DNA of 64,000 bases from Mimachlamys varia (Eukaryota; Mollusca; Bivalvia; Pectinida; Pectinidae), in assembly GCA_947623455.1 (NCBI GenBank), contig OX392534.1, positions 11,232,001 to 11,296,000 of the forward strand, given 5' to 3'. Below the pieces are notes generated by a model. It was given only the letters and a program-made list of their open reading frames with translations, did no database searches and was not told the origin of the DNA. Shown in pieces: positions 1-13,721 of the stretch (position 1 is its first letter; each line of letters begins with the position of its first letter). A program made the position numbers and the translations under genes.

Positions 1-1380
1 TTATGCCTATATTAATGTAAAAAATATGCTTCAAGAAATGTCATTGTTATTCTAATACAATGGTTTACAATATGCCTACTACTACTAAAATGCACATTTG
101 TTGTGTCTGACTGTTGGTTACAAAACAAACTTGTTAAGACTATGATTAGTTACAGTCTGTTAAAAACATCTCAAATTTGCCACACGGTTCGCGTAGACAT
201 GTTGTATTAGCCATTGTTATTAGACATACATTTAGGTAAACATGTCGAGAAAGCTCCTCGCCTGATACGTCGGCATTGATGGCCGTACTATTCACAATAT
301 GTTCCATCGGCTATCAAACACACGTGCAACAATATATCTGATACACGTCTTAACAATATGTTACATACCTTCACAGGTATATATATAATGTAAGGACCAG
401 CGACACGAAAAGTCTACATCAGAAACCGTGTAGTACGGATATAAAGGGGGATATTATCAAACAAAACCATTCAAACGGAACATCAAAAACAAATATGACA
501 TGTACTTTGAAGACGATGGCTATCAGGAGCTTAGCTGCAGTAGACATTTGACAGTGTTGAAGAGTAAAGTATTAATTACCTGATAGGGATGTCGTACCCC
601 TCCCAGGCCTAGCTACTGGCTAGTTATACCGATGAAGCTACGGTCACTAACTAAAGGGAAGTGTTATACCTACGGCGAGGGATACACAGTTGGCACATAC
701 AGTCAGGCATATTTAATCAAATCGTCGCCTAACATATGCAACCAGTGAGGAGAGTGCTGGGCCAGGGGGGAATAACGTGGCGGGTATTGCTTAGGAGCAG
801 CATCTGATTGCTCCATAATCCGCCTCGTCGTGTTCAAATACATTGCTGCAAAGGAATACGGTTTTTATGGATAAACCTTCTCCGTGATTTGAAAGGCATT
901 TTCTCGGATATTGGCTTGTAATATATCAAACCTGATACAGGATTATGGGTTTTGTGGTGTGCAGGAAGCATACTTCGGGCGAGAGACGTATAATACACGT
1001 CCTAGAGCAGGCTTAAAGCGTGCATTATGACCATCAAGAAAACCAGTACGGATTGCTGAGCTTAAATCGTGACCGATCAAATAGTTTTTCGTTTGAAAAT
1101 CTTCACCAGACAAGTGGAATATAAAAGTTGTGAGATTTTTGGAGCTACCGTTATTCTGTGGTTTTGGATCCATTGTGATCACCTTTTGAGTGCAAATGTT
1201 TCTTATGTTTTCTCTGATAGCAATTTTTGTCTTGATTAAGAATGGTTTGTGTGGCAAAGCCAAAAATATACATTTTAAATACAGTCTGAAAACAACCAAA
1301 CTACAAGCATAAGTGCGTATACTATGTTTCGAGGTTAACGTCGGTGGTAATTAAATCTTTATAAAACCATTCTGTTAGGA
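1..1380. other. AT-rich flank, no gene recognised
   Basis: I see no SINE, inverted repeat or convincing exon here. A minus-strand frame with a possible ATG at 1173-1171 in good Kozak context runs to about 943, but its length is within what chance gives in this window and no domain is recognisable. Confidence 0.5.
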
Positions 1381-2400
1381 CACCTGTGTATCACCATTAC
1401 CAAACTAGCACATGTGTATTTACATTACCACAATATCAAATATCATTAGCATCATACCACATACAACTGTGTTTTAAGATTACTTTATTAAGATATTTGT
1501 ATTAACATTACCACACTTAATCTGTAATTAGCAGAACCGCGAATACAACTGTTTGGTATGATTACCACATTAACACCAGTGTATCAACGTTACTATACTA
1601 ACACCTGTGGATTAGTATTACTACATTAACCAGTGTATTGAGACTACCACACTACCGCACCTGTGTATCAACGTTACTATACTAATACCTGTGGATTAGT
1701 ATTATTACACCAACCAGACAACAGTGTATTGAGATTACCACGCTAACACCAGTGTATCAACGTTACTATAGTACAATGTAACACCTGTGGATTAGTATTA
1801 CTACACCAACCAGACAACAGTGTATTGAGATTACCACACTACCGCACCTGTGTATTAACGTTACTATACTAACATCTATGGATTAGCATTACTTCACCAA
1901 CCTGATAACTGTGTATTGAGATTACCACGCTAACACCTGTGTATCAACGTTACTATACTAACACCTATGGATTAGAATTACTACACCAACCTGATAACTG
2001 TGTATTGAGATTACCACGCTAACACCTGTGTATCAACATTACTATACTAACACCTGTGGATTAGCATTACTACACCAACCTGATAACTGTCTATTGAGAT
2101 TACCACGATAACATCTGTGTATTAACGTTACTATACTAACACCGATGGATTAGCATTACTACACCAACCTAACAACAGTGTATTGAGATTACCACGCTAA
2201 CACCTGTGTATCAACGTTACTATACTGACACCTTTGGATTAGCATTACTACACCAACCTAATAACTGTGTATTGAGATTACCACGCTTACACCTGTGTAT
2301 TAACGTTACTATACTAACACCTGTGGATTAGCATTACTACATTAGCTCATAATTGTGTATTGACTACGTTTTTAGATTTACCACGTTCTCATCTGTTGAA
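1381..2400. repeat. Degenerate minisatellite, 89-bp period
   Basis: The phrase GTGTATTGAG recurs at 1911 and 2000 and, with one change, at 2089, giving an 89-bp spacing. Each unit contains a block like CACCTGTGTATCAACGTTAC and one like CCTGTGGATTAGCATTAC. Units left of about 1700 are more diverged and shorter. There are roughly 8-10 recognisable units with many point differences, so the array is old. It is not coding. Confidence 0.85.
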
Positions 2401-2559
2401 TATTTATACTTAGAGACTTCTTACCAGACACGAGTATAAATATCACCTCACTTAAGCAGGGTAAGCAGTACCAGAAAAACTGCTTTATATTGCTATATCA
2501 CCATGGTATCACTGATGCGGTATACTAACATGACCACACCCTGAAATTGCAACTGAGAT

Positions 2560-3330
2560 TGAAGATACTAAACCAACTCATTCATATTCATTCCGTTAAT
2601 TTTAAGTTTACATAACTACACTGTAGCATAAAGTTGACGTAGCTTCAATAAGACCATGTATTTTACATAGTTACGCTCACAACGTTAAGTTTACAGAACT
2701 ACATTACATCCTAAAGTTAACGTAACTTCACTAACACCGTTCGGTTGTCATGTAACATCGTTAATTTCACATAAACACACTAACAACGTTAACTTTACAT
2801 AATTACACAACAACTGTTCAATTTACATAACTACACCAGCACATTTAAACATCACGTGACTAACACTTTTGATTTTACGACCACCCCTATACGACGTCAC
2901 TCATACCCAAACCGTCATAATTATCTAAGCAAGCAGCACACTGCTAACATCTTAAAACTGATATAATTTCACCAAGTCAGATTGTCCATTATTTTATTGA
3001 CATATATCTCAACTAAAATAACGACACCGAATTAGCTCTGCTAGCACCTTTATATTTCCATAACCTTACATGCAATATTTCTAATTATGCAACCAAATAC
3101 AAAATAAGTACACTGAAGTAACTTCACCATGTTATATTGTCCATTACTTTCGTTGCATTATAAGATTTTCCATTACAATACTAACATCTTTAAACTAACA
3201 TAACTACACCAAATTAGATTGTTCATTTCATTTCTAGCACCTTTGTATTTACATTACTTCACTGACACTTTCACGTAACCGTCTACGCAGTACTTAAACT
3301 TCTCTAGCACCTACATCACCATTTCCACTG
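2560..3330. repeat. Highly degenerate simple-sequence tract
   Basis: Short phrases such as TTTACATAACTACAC and CTAACACCGTT recur at irregular 30-70 bp spacing. This looks like a decayed extension of the preceding minisatellite. No single period could be fixed by eye. Confidence 0.45.
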
Positions 3331-4169
3331 AAACATACGTATACATCACCAATATGACGCTTCGATTTATATACTGGGTATTTACCACACAAAGACCTAG
3401 ATAGAAAAAGGTTTCATACAAACACGGATGTCAGATAAATGATATATGGGATACCAATGATAGCGTTTATTGATCAATCAAGCGGCGTGCCAGATGACGC
3501 TCAATAGTACAAAATTGACTTAGTCACATTAACAGGAAATATAACGGGTAGCTTCGTATGCAACAATTACCACAAACGATGGCAACCCTTGGCGACAAAT
3601 GGTATATGTAGTTAAATATTGCTTTTATGTTTTGGACTGTGACAGCCGTCTGCAGTAAAGGGGATCTGGACTCTCGATCGATCAGTACTTCGCCACTACT
3701 ATTAAACCGCACTGGACTGGTCTCTTGCAGGAAGCATCATTAACGTGGTTGCTATGTGAGAGGATATATATGTACATATATCGGGGTCGTTACTCTCTCA
3801 GTAAGTGACACTGTTAAACATCAGTTAAAATCACTACTAATAAACTAACGAATTCTACTCGTTTGCTACTTTCATTACGGACACACAGACATCGTTATGC
3901 CAGCTCGCCTTCTCTGGAGCATCCCCGCCTAATGATGTCAGGACTGGCGTAATCAATTAATCAGCATTTTTCAGGAGTTTATTTTCGAAATTAGTTTTTG
4001 GTAAATAACATATTACCTTGTCGTTACTAACAGATTACCAAGCACTAACTTGTTTGTTTTTCGTGTATTCATCGGAAGGTAAACAGCCTACACATCATGT
4101 GTTGAGATTGGGGGCCTAGAAAACAGTTTGTTATGAAATGACCCGAAGGAATACATCGTCAGAGCGGTT
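3331..4169. other. Unassigned sequence upstream of exon 1
   Basis: No repeat family or exon recognised. If exon 1 is the true first coding exon, this stretch holds the 5' UTR and promoter, but I could not place a start site. The TATATATG-rich stretch near 3765-3780 is not good evidence of a TATA box on its own. Confidence 0.3.
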
Positions 4170-4231
4170 CCATTATATGGACTGGAACAGTGTGTTGTAA
4201 CCGTTATATGGACTGGAATAGTGTGCTGTAA
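4170..4231 (+). repeat. 31-bp tandem duplication upstream of exon 1
   Basis: Two adjacent 31-bp units (4170-4200 and 4201-4231) share the core TTATATGGACTGGAA and differ at three positions. They lie 58-119 bp before the exon 1 ATG, so they sit in the presumed 5' UTR or promoter. Whether they bind a factor is unknown. Confidence 0.8.
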
Positions 4232-4288
4232 CAATTGTGTGTTGGACAAGCAACTGTCCACCTCTGTGTTCTACGGTCTAACATCAAC

Positions 4289-4396
4289 ATGTCTCAGCGT
4301 AAGAGTAACCGGACCAAGAAGGACTCTAAACTTCTCAAAGGATTTACCATTGATGACTCCGTATTAAGTATCCTGCCAAACCGCCCTTCCTCCAAA
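4289..4396 (+). CDS. Candidate coding exon 1 of an unrecognised basic, Ser-rich protein
   Basis: I do not recognise this gene. The exon opens with ATG at 4289 in acceptable context (A at -3) and encodes 36 residues beginning MSQRKS, then a Lys/Arg-rich stretch RKSNRTKK that could be a nuclear localisation signal, then KGFTIDDSVLSILP. It ends in phase 0 at a strong donor (AAA|GTAAGT, GT at 4397). The same frame is open further upstream, but no earlier in-frame ATG was seen, so 4289 is preferred. It joins in frame to exon 2 at 34329. No domain is visible and composition suggests disorder. The alternative is a chance open stretch beside a donor-like site; the phase match with two downstream exons argues against that. 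Confidence 0.6.
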
Positions 4397-4399
4397 GTA

Positions 4400-7230
4400 A
4401 GTAATTCATTACTCTTGTTCAATATCTAAATATCACAGTTATTTGTGACAAATTCCAACACATTGCAGAAATTAATGCGACACTTTGATGGTATACAATC
4501 AATACGTTAGCTTTTATGGACGACAGACTTATAGTTATACCAAGATTTAACGTTGTGCCATCTCGTGACCTCGAATATTGTGTGAATACGTGAAATGTTA
4601 TTAATTTTGAGCAATACTTAATGGAAAAGAAAACCAAGTCTTAGTTAATATGTAACGGAATGAATCATATTGATGAAAACTGCTGAGGACGCTAGGTCGG
4701 ATGAATAATACTTTTATTTCGTCTAGGGGTCAGATATCGAGTTTATTAAAGTTTCTTTATGCTGATAACATTAGCACAACGCGATGTTTCTACAGCAAAT
4801 ATACGATGTTTACTGATCTAATATAACAATATACAATAGACCTGTGATAATTATGTCACTAAACAGTATTGTATATACGCTATTGGGTAAACATTTCCTA
4901 AGCGTTGAGGGACCAGCATGTAACAATTCGTATGATAAACTGACCAAGCAAAGTTTTCCTTGGCCACTTTTTTGACAACAAACATATACTATATAAAAAA
5001 ATATAAAAACATGTTATTCAAAGGAGTCAAAGATTGTTAAATAAAAAAGAGTGAGCTGTAAATATGTTAATGTGGCAAAACTATGCATACGGCAAAAACA
5101 TGTGCAAAATTAAACGAAAAACTAACGCACGTACAAAATGTACTTTGATATAAAGATGCAATTATATACACATTGGAAAATGCCGTAAACTGTGTGTATA
5201 GTCGTAGATAACAGAAATAGACTTACACGTGACTACTGTACCTAATGCTCATGATTACAAATAACAAAGAAAGACCAACACGCGATTACATGTAACATAT
5301 ATAACGCTTGCAGATAATGGAATCGGACTAATATTTGACTACTATCCGTAACGTAATGCTCTAAGGTGTTGTAACTCGGTCAGTAGAGATATTAATATCA
5401 TATTCAATTCGTCTAAAATAGATCTTTATCTTCCTTTATATATCAGGAGACAGCATGACGGGTTCGAAGTTGCAGGGTGAATGTTTTATTCCACCGGAAC
5501 ACATGTTATCGTCTTCAGTAATTGAATTTCCATTTTTTAATTTTACAGCTTTGTCTAATTTTATATTATTGTCTGTCTTCAGCAGACCTAAATTATCTCC
5601 CATAGTCTGTTAGTGTCGCTTGAAAAGCAACAACTTTGGTTCTCTTGGGCCTATCAAACGCAAACGCCACACAGTCTTTCCTCACTGAAAGTCCTTGATT
5701 GGAATTGCATTTCAGATCGGAAGGTCACAGGTCAATGTCACTGTAACTATAAATAGAACTGAAGTCCAAACAATGGTTTTGTGAGGTATCCTTTGGGATT
5801 GTTAAAAAAAACTTATATCGTGTTCTTTCTCGGTATGATTTGTCTTTTGTCGGCCACACGATGACATAATTTATTATCCCGTTCCTTGGAACTCTGGTTT
5901 AATCAACGCCATCGAAACAGCTATACACGTTGAGGTGCAGAAGTGAATGGTGCAGGTGCGCGTATATGTGGTGTGTCATGTGGGTAGCTTGAATCTTGTG
6001 CTCTATCAATGTTAAACGTATAAAACGTTGTTACCTATTGATATTTCATTCTAATGACTTAATTCAACTGTCTATCAAATCGTCACTTCGCGACTTTGGT
6101 GTGCACAGTTCCTTCCCGTTAGACTTTTAAATTTATGCATAAACATGTACGCACACAAGTTCTTTATATGTTTGTTTTCAAGATCTAGATATTTATTCAT
6201 AGATCCTTTTCGTCTTGTCTAAGATCAATAAATAAACAAAACACGTAAATACTTTTCAGTTTCAATTTGGCATTTCTTAATTAACAGAAGAGCAATTTTG
6301 TTACCTTTTTCAACCATATTCTTAATGGATAATTGCATTTAAAACTAGGAACATGTCAGTCACCTCACTGAAAACTGTTCGCTCATTGTCATGTAGTCTT
6401 TTGCGATCGAAACGGCATGCTTACCTGATGCATAATAAGAATACACTTTGTCAATTTTCACAAAACATGAAACATCATATGTATCTCCACAGTGTTTTAG
6501 TAGTTCGAGGATGTAGTGCTATTCGTGACGAAAAGATGGGAGACTGCTCGAGCTCAAAATACATTTTATGTTCTAATCGCCAGTATATAGCCACTCAAAA
6601 CAACGTCCTGTACTATCCCTAAATAGATTATTATGACGAAGTTAAGACAAATATACCAGAAATATACCACCAACCTGCTTGGTATCGACATATGAACGCC
6701 AGTCACACATATTTAATTATATAAACACAATTCTTTTTACAGATACAGTTCATCAAAATGAAGCAATGCATTACATGGATTTTCTGCCATCCCGTCTAAT
6801 TTGTGATTACGTGTCTAAGTGCATTTATTACATCTCGGCTAATCTTCGATTACCTATCTACCTTGGATTGCCTAGCAGAATGTACGTCGTTTAACATCAG
6901 TAAACCTATAATATAATTTACCTTTAGTTCTCCGAGTACCTTCGATAACATGTCTGATCAATTAAAGTATCATACTAGTCTGTTTAACGTTGATTGACTT
7001 TCTGCGTTTCTAATATTGATTACGGGCCAGTTATTTATAATGTACATGTATCAAGATAAAGTATGTAATGGCCTTGGAATATAGACGAATGATGATTCGA
7101 TACTGATTATGAGTTTGTGCAATTCCATTATATACATATAGAGGTAGAGGCTTGCGTTCGGTATTATTTTTGTTGCATTGTCCAAGTTTTTCATAACGGA
7201 AAAAAAACAACAAGTCAAAGAGTACCAAAG
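4400..7230. other. Unassigned AT-rich intronic sequence
   Basis: Nothing beyond short A/T-rich runs. Open frames around 6353-6894 show no protein-like composition and no splice-site framing. Confidence 0.4.
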
Positions 7231-7234
7231 CTTA

Positions 7235-7600
7235 AAAAACGCATTATCCGAGCTTGAAGTCGATTAAACTATGGAAAATGTGAACTAAGTAAAGATTTCA
7301 GGTAGGGAAGGACATATTGAAGGTTCCTAAAAAAAAATTAAAATAAGGCATTAAAATCAACATCTCAAAAATGGTCTACATTTGTGGTCGTATCTGTGTT
7401 GCAGGTATGGCGTACGAACTGAACCTGCTACCTCATTGCATTATCGTAAGAGGCGAATAACTCTTCTCGTTTTCTAAACAAATAAAAACACAAATAGAGA
7501 ATACCGAAGCGTCAACAAAACCATAATCCTAACTCAAAATCGTTTAAACAAGGGGAAAATAGGAAAATGAAATTAAAGGATTTGGTAAGGTTTATGTAAT
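7235..7600 (+). repeat. Dispersed repeat family B, two adjacent partial copies
   Basis: Around 7499 the sequence shows the family B signature: ATACCGAAGCGTCAACAAAA, then ATAATCC, a block ending in AAAATCG, TTTAAACAAGGGGAAAATA. A more diverged copy with TCGATTAAACTATGGAAAA lies at 7259-7300. The same block recurs near 13.7, 40.56, 57.4 and 60.4 kb, always on the + strand. The family is not identified; no terminal repeats or coding capacity are visible. Confidence 0.65.
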
Positions 7601-7689
7601 CTGTCCTGATAAGATCCTCTATAAATTCAGCCTCTTATGAAACGAAAACAAGTCAGCTAAGTGGGGGTACAGCTTGTTCCCATGGGAAC

Positions 7690-8110
7690 GTCAACAGTCT
7701 GCTGGAAAATCTTTCCTCCGAACTCAGCAAAAATATTGTCAACCAGGAATCCAATTATTCGTACTTTCTCAGTATATTTTACCTAAGCAGCTTAGGAAGG
7801 TACTTTGTAAGAGTAGGAATACGTTAGGGGGAAATCGTTAAACAGATTTTGATAATAAAAAACAAAAACACAAGCCAACAGGGATACAATACTGTCACCA
7901 TTTTGTTAGTCTCGCATCTTTATTAAATATTTCCTTAAGGTGCACCTTTTAAAGATGACGTAACACACACATAATATGCTGCATCTTTTAAATTAAGTAA
8001 TATAGACAGTATGCTGAAAAAATGAATTAGACTGCATTGTACAACTGTTTCGTCTTCTAGGACTTGTCAGTGATGCTAGGATCCAACTATATGCAACAAC
8101 AAAAATTCTT
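7690..8110 (-). mobile_element. Dispersed repeat family A (decayed hammerhead family), long copy
   Basis: This is homologous to 21340-21690: both carry GTCTGCTGGAAAATC near the left side, ACACACACATA in the middle and TAGGACT near the right. Read on the minus strand, the right end holds a decayed hammerhead motif (about 8041-8076). Its core reads CTGACAA instead of CTGANGA, the middle stem has a mismatch, and the third stem is no longer palindromic. It is probably a non-autonomous retroelement. Confidence 0.65.
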
Positions 8111-9762
8111 CGCCATGGTAACAGGAGATATACGATCTATGCCTGGTTCATGTTTACGGTCTGACAGCTACAGGTATCACATCGGGACGTGAAGGTACTA
8201 GGATCAACTCACAAATGGTGAGATGTACTCCACGCTGTCGCGTTGCCGAACGTCTCCAGTGAGCACGTGTCAACACATGCCGTGTCGTATATTATCCAAC
8301 AGCGTGTGGCCTGCGCTGGTTAAACAATACATACCAGCATACATCCCGCCCTCAAGTGCCAGGCTCCGTGAAGTAATGGTAAACCTTACGAGAATAACGA
8401 GATTTTATTACCACACCTATAATGAAGGCTTGGCTTACATGTGGGGTACATGATGTACGATGACATAATTGGTGTTTTTCCTTTTACTTTGCTGAATTAA
8501 GAGATGACCCAGTTCTTTTCTGAATAAAACGTTTAATAATGAAAAATCCTTATAAATCACACACCGAAACTCCAATATTACTATCCACAATCAGAGATTG
8601 TTTTGTTCCTAACCTATCAATTTCTTGTAAGACTGTAGGTCATTTCTTGTAAAACTGATGTAGCGCCCTAAATCACATTTTGTTTGTATTTAGTTTGAGA
8701 TAACGATTGTTTCCAAACTATGATGTTTATAAATTTATATCCACTTTGGCATATTATTCAAATGTACAAATGAAGAAGGAGAGCCTATACCCAATGCAAG
8801 CTCAATCGGATTTTAACAACTACAAGCGTCTATCTGACGGATGCTTAACAGGAATGGCTGAGGTCTATTTAACCGTGCGTCTCATTTAAAATTACGATCT
8901 CGATCCGTGAAAAAAGATTCAGAATAATCCAGCGTTAACACTTAACAAGTCTATCCAAAATGGGTTTCATTAATCAACCGGTAAAGGTTTTAAATAGCAA
9001 TTCAATGGTAAATCCGCATCTGATTGGTATCCGACTTTCAAACTTAATTAAGCTTGAAAATGAAAGAACATATTACTAGTCTTATCGTAAGCAAGGAAAC
9101 TAATCCCGTTCACAAAAACAGAAGCGGCACGTCCATTGCAATATATCAAATAAGCGGAAATGACGTCAAAGAATACAGTCGTCTGCTGCAAGGAAACACA
9201 TTCACGTCTGTTCCCGTTACTGTCAAAGCTGAAAAATTCCATTAGCTCAAGCAAATACCTCCTAGAAATTGTTTTTTGGACAGCTTGCCATTCCTGGAAT
9301 TGGTTGATAGTAATCCGTATCTATTGGCTCTAACTACCGTCTCTTTCCCGGTTACTTTTGTTGCCCGGCCTAAAACGATAAATGTCAGCCCAACCAATCA
9401 TCGTACCGTATTATTGTCCCTCTCTGGGTGCTGCTATAAACTTGGAATACATGTAGCTGATGACGTCAGACTTATACCTGCAATGCGTTGTCATGCTCTT
9501 ATATTTTGCAAATTATATACATTAAGATATGTCTTTGTGACTAATTGTGATGATCATATGTCATCTGACTGTGTCATACTTGTAATTTTAATCATTTTGA
9601 TGGTCACAATGACTGGATGTTTTCCTCAATTTCAGGTTCCATGATTTTTACCAATTATTTGATTGCTTTGTTCCAATGGTTTTATGAAAAAAAGCCAGCT
9701 AGTGGGAGTACAAATGGTGTTGTAGTCGACCACTGCATGTCCTCTATATCCATTCCGTTATG
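8111..9762. other. Unassigned sequence
   Basis: Several small open frames on both strands (for example 8223-8453 and 9048-9254) lack recognisable motifs and are not framed by splice signals. The region left of the SINE at 9763 could contain more of that insertion's target, but no duplication was identified. Confidence 0.4.
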
Positions 9763-9990
9763 TGGTGGCCGAGTGGTTAAGGTGTCCCGATATTCTACCA
9801 CTAGCCGTCCACCTTGTAGCGAGCTCGAAAACCACGTGGCGCAGTTGCCAGGTACTGACCGTAGGTCAGTGACTGATTTTTCACGGTGTACGCCGACTTT
9901 CTTCCATCTCCAAAATCTGGTTCGTCCTTAAATGACTCTCGCTGTTAATAGGACGTAAACCCAAAGCAACCAAACGAAAAATCGAAAACA
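9763..9990 (+). mobile_element. tRNA-derived SINE
   Basis: A pol III A box (TGGCCGAGTGG, 9766-9776) and a degenerate B box (GAGCTCGAAAACC, from 9821) mark a tRNA-like head with the look of a Ser/Leu tRNA. The body continues with GTTGCCAGGTACTGACCGTA and a TTAATAGGACGTAAAC stretch, then an A-rich tail. This head-body arrangement is common in mollusc SINEs and the body resembles the MetaSINE central domain, by memory only. The divergent B box suggests an old insertion. Confidence 0.8.
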
Positions 9991-11905
9991 AATAACACAT
10001 CACGATGGCTAATAATTGGACCAGACACGGGAGGGAAACAACAATTTTTACTCTGACCACGCGTGTAAAGAAACAGCCTGAAAACAGTGCTCCCCATACA
10101 CAATACATCATACACACGGCATTATCGTCAAGACCAGGTACACACATGTATGAGTAAGATATTTAAATTACATGTTTAAATCGTCCTTTGGTAGGGAGAT
10201 GTATCGGCGTTACTTGGCATACCTCGAGTGGTACGTGCTTCTGTAAACGATGGAAATCATACCTATGTACATATAGTTGAGATTCGAACATACACAGCAG
10301 GCAATCGTTCTTTTTGACACAACCTTGCTGAGATACCAATTGGCAAAGGACAGTCAACAAACTGTTAGATCACAATACTGGCTGAACTGTAAAAAATTAA
10401 CTGTTTGATTGATATTGATTGATACTCATCAATGTGTCTTCTTTAACGCTCCAAAAAGCGTCCAAAGACGGGAATCAAGTGATATGTTACACTGAGTAAT
10501 TTTATTTTCCGTCAGAGCTGAAATAAACCAGAAAATCCTAACACACATTTTTCAAATATTGATTTACTTTTTTCTAACATTGATTGTCAGATGTTTTTGA
10601 TAAATGCTCCAAAACAGTTTTATTTTTTTTCAATTTCATTCATTTAATTAATGGGTTTTTTTCGTGAATAACTACCCTTTTGTTTTCGAGCATAAAACTC
10701 TCCAGACATATACATGTACACTTTACAATCAAATCGATATACGCGTAGTCCATTTATGATATAAAAGAAATATAACCAAAATAAAAAGATGGCGAAACTT
10801 ATTTTTAAAAGATAAAAGCAAATTAAAGTAAATGAATAAATATAATTTTGAAATATTCTGTCAGAGGATTATTTAGATATTTATTTCGATAATATCAAAA
10901 GAAAAGTAGGGGTCGCAGGGCTTGTTTTAACATATTTTGCTAAAGGCAAATGCAGAGAAGTCCCGAGTTTGATCAATTTTCTAAACATGCAAAGCCAACT
11001 TCCTTAAATTATGCAAAAGTGTTGACAATATTTACAACATATGGCCGTAAGTCTCCTCAATTTTTTCATATCATTGACAAATAAAGTTAATAGGCTTGAG
11101 CACAAAACATTTTTAGCGCTAAAACTACGAGTAGTTTTGGCGTCTATTGCTGCCACTATTCTGTGACCTTTGACCCATGTCATTTTTTCCCCTCCCACTC
11201 CGGAAAAGCTTGAATAGCTACCAATCGTAAGATATCTGAACTATTTAAAAGCCTTAACATAACAGGAAATGATGGTCCCATGGTATTGTTAATAATTATG
11301 ATGACTTTAATGATCTATATGCGATTTGTAACAAAGAAATCAGTTTTTCACTCCCATGGCTCATTTAAATATTACGTCTCTGCTCAGGGGTCTGACCTCT
11401 CGTGTATACATTCGTGCTATATATACCTCTCTGTGCTTTACACGCTTATACGGATTGCGGAATTCCTGGCATGGTGTACTTCGCTGCTAAACTTTGATTA
11501 TATAATCGCGCCATAGCCAAATAGCCTGATTTTGATTTCAATGATATATTACCTTATACATGTGCATAAACCAAAATACTTTATCAATTTGTCGGTCGGA
11601 AGTATTAATTCGTAACTACAGTGAAAATCCGCCCTCTGGATATGATAACGTTATTTACGAGTTATTTCCCCTGATTGTCACTAACGTTGTGGTATCATAT
11701 ACACTTAGTGTTGTTGATCCGAAGGTTAAAATGTGAATTTCCTGCCGTAATTGTACCCGTGCTTAATATGTTATCTTGTACAATTCGTATCCATGTATGT
11801 ATATGCATTGCAATCCAGGTGTTCACATCACTATAATAGACGATTTCCACTATGATCATGTGAGAATACCGGACCGTCTATCACTGCGACTTCGAAATGT
11901 CTTTT
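9991..11905. other. Unassigned AT-rich sequence
   Basis: Long T- and A-rich tracts (for example around 10560-10680 and 10780-10850). No repeat family or exon recognised. Confidence 0.4.
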
Positions 11906-11907
11906 TG

Positions 11908-12085
11908 GGGATGTCGAGTTGGCGCAGTGGTAACGGCCGCAGGTATTTCTGGCTAGGCGATTTGGTGCCGGAGATCGTGAGTTCGAGGCCCTATCGAGGC
12001 CCGGATAGGGCACGAGTCAAAAAATTGTCTTCCTTCGTCATTTGTGTTTCCGTGTTTCTTATATATTATATACGTGTATACTGAA
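11908..12085 (+). mobile_element. tRNA-derived SINE, second family
   Basis: The A box TGGCGCAGTGG (11930-11940) and B box GAGTTCGAGGCCC (from 11979) lie about 50 bp apart. A short unrelated tail follows, ending near TATATATACGTG. The body differs from the SINE at 9763, so this is a separate family. The spacing and an A-box change make it unlikely to be a functional tRNA. Confidence 0.75.
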
Positions 12086-12600
12086 AGCACAAGCTTGGTC
12101 GATTTTCTTACTTTATATTGTACTGAGTATACAATTTTTAATGAGACATTATCAGAACCTGTATAATTTATGTACATATGAATTGGCAAAATACTTGATT
12201 TATTGAAAATAACACTTATATTTTTCTATGGCGAGCAGAAGCTCGTGGTTTTATGATTCTTCACATTATTATATCACTATACACTGTAGGTTCACATTTT
12301 TGTTTTAACGAAACTTAATCAGAACCTGTAAAGTGTACATAGTAATTGACTCAATATAAGTTACTTTTCTCCGGCTTGGTAAAGATATTGTAATAGGCCG
12401 TCGTTCGATCTTTTGGAAAAACAATTTGACTGTTTACTGTGTTATTTTATGACAAATTGGTTGGTTCGAACTATTATTTGTAACGAGAGATATGTTTGCG
12501 AATCCTTTTATTTTTTTATCTAATATCCATTGTGCTAACTACCAGCAAAGTATATTTCAATGATTCATTCACCTCCCTCCGAACGATAATGTTAACCTAA
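12086..12600. other. Unassigned sequence
   Basis: No repeat family or exon recognised between the SINE and the following tandem repeat. Confidence 0.35.
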
Positions 12601-12639
12601 AGTTGTTATTATTATGTTAAAAACTTCTTCATTCAGTTT

Positions 12640-13190
12640 CTGAAATTGCACATGTAGGTTTCACGTTGTGCTTAGTTATGCCCGTTTGATACCATACTGA
12701 TCAATATAAACAAAATGGCGGAAATGCTGCCATCTTTGATTTAGGCATTGGAATTGACAACTACTAGAGGGATCTTTCTAATATTTCATATGTAGGTTCC
12801 CTTGGTCCCTACTGTTGTGCCCTTTTGATTTTGAAACTGATCAAAAAAACAAAATTACTGAAAAGCAGCCATCTTGGACTTTGACATTGAAATCACTATT
12901 ACTTAAAGAAGAAATTGATGGATATTTCTCAAATTCCATATGTAGTTTCACTTTCGTGCCTAGTGCCCGTTGAGAGATTTTGAGACTGATCAGATAAACA
13001 AAATGTCTGACAGATTGCCATCCTGAATTTTGATAATTAGTGTTAGAGATGTAAGTGAAGTGGATCTTTCTCAAACTTCATATGTATGTTCCTCTTGGTC
13101 CTTATAGTTGTGCTATTTTGCTTTTAGGGCCGATCAGAAAAAAACAAAATGGCCGACGGACGGCCGTCTTGAAATTTTAGCTCATAGTCT
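12640..13190 (+). repeat. Diverged tandem repeat, 140-149 bp period
   Basis: A block with CATATGTAGGTT, CTTGGTCC, TTGTGCCCTTTTGA, TGATCA and ACAAAATGG followed by GCCATCTTG recurs four times. The TGATCA-like landmarks are at 12698, 12838, 12987 and 13131 (the last reads CGATCA). Units share perhaps two thirds of positions. It is non-coding and old. Confidence 0.75.
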
Positions 13191-13721
13191 ACCATCTTTC
13201 AATTAATAATGCCTTTTCTTTAGAAGACAAAAGGGAAAAGATCCCACTTTTTATTTTGTGTCTAACACACTAATACCGTTTATTTCGGTGCATATATTAA
13301 AATAAACACATTCGCTTCCGTGTAAATGGATCAATGCTCATTTGTAATAAAACTTGATATTTTAGTTAAATTGTTAAAGCACTGCACTTAATTGTACATG
13401 TACACTGTAGCTTGAAATACAACTCGTCAATCTAAACAACCTGCGTGTCATTGGGTTTACTCTAAATACTTACTTAATCCCTATTCTGAAACTTTCTGAT
13501 ATCGAAACATAGTAACCCATACAACCAAAAACACTTCAATAGCTGTCGAAATATACATACTATTGTTTGAAGTTTTAGCGTTTCAGTACTTTCAGTACTT
13601 TGATTGAACATAATATCAGTTTCATGAATATGCTCCCCGGTCTAAATACCACATAGAGTGTATTCCAAATCGGACAGAGAACATTATCAATTTATCGGTT
13701 GCATCGCCCAACATAAACAAA
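13191..13721. other. Unassigned sequence
   Basis: Nothing recognised apart from AT-rich composition. Confidence 0.35.

Noticed and set aside
943..1299. 118-codon minus-strand frame with a good-context ATG at 1173
   Set aside because: No recognisable domain; several frames of similar length occur in clearly non-coding parts of the window, so chance is the simpler reading.
4235..4288. Upstream extension of the exon 1 frame
   Set aside because: The frame is open but begins with TTG, not ATG; animals rarely start there, and the ATG at 4289 has acceptable context.
9276..9644. 122-codon + strand frame
   Set aside because: No domain, no splice framing, starts at a non-ATG codon.
9763..12085. Functional tRNA genes
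   Set aside because: A and B boxes are present, but the heads continue into SINE bodies and do not close a proper cloverleaf with an intact anticodon arm by eye.
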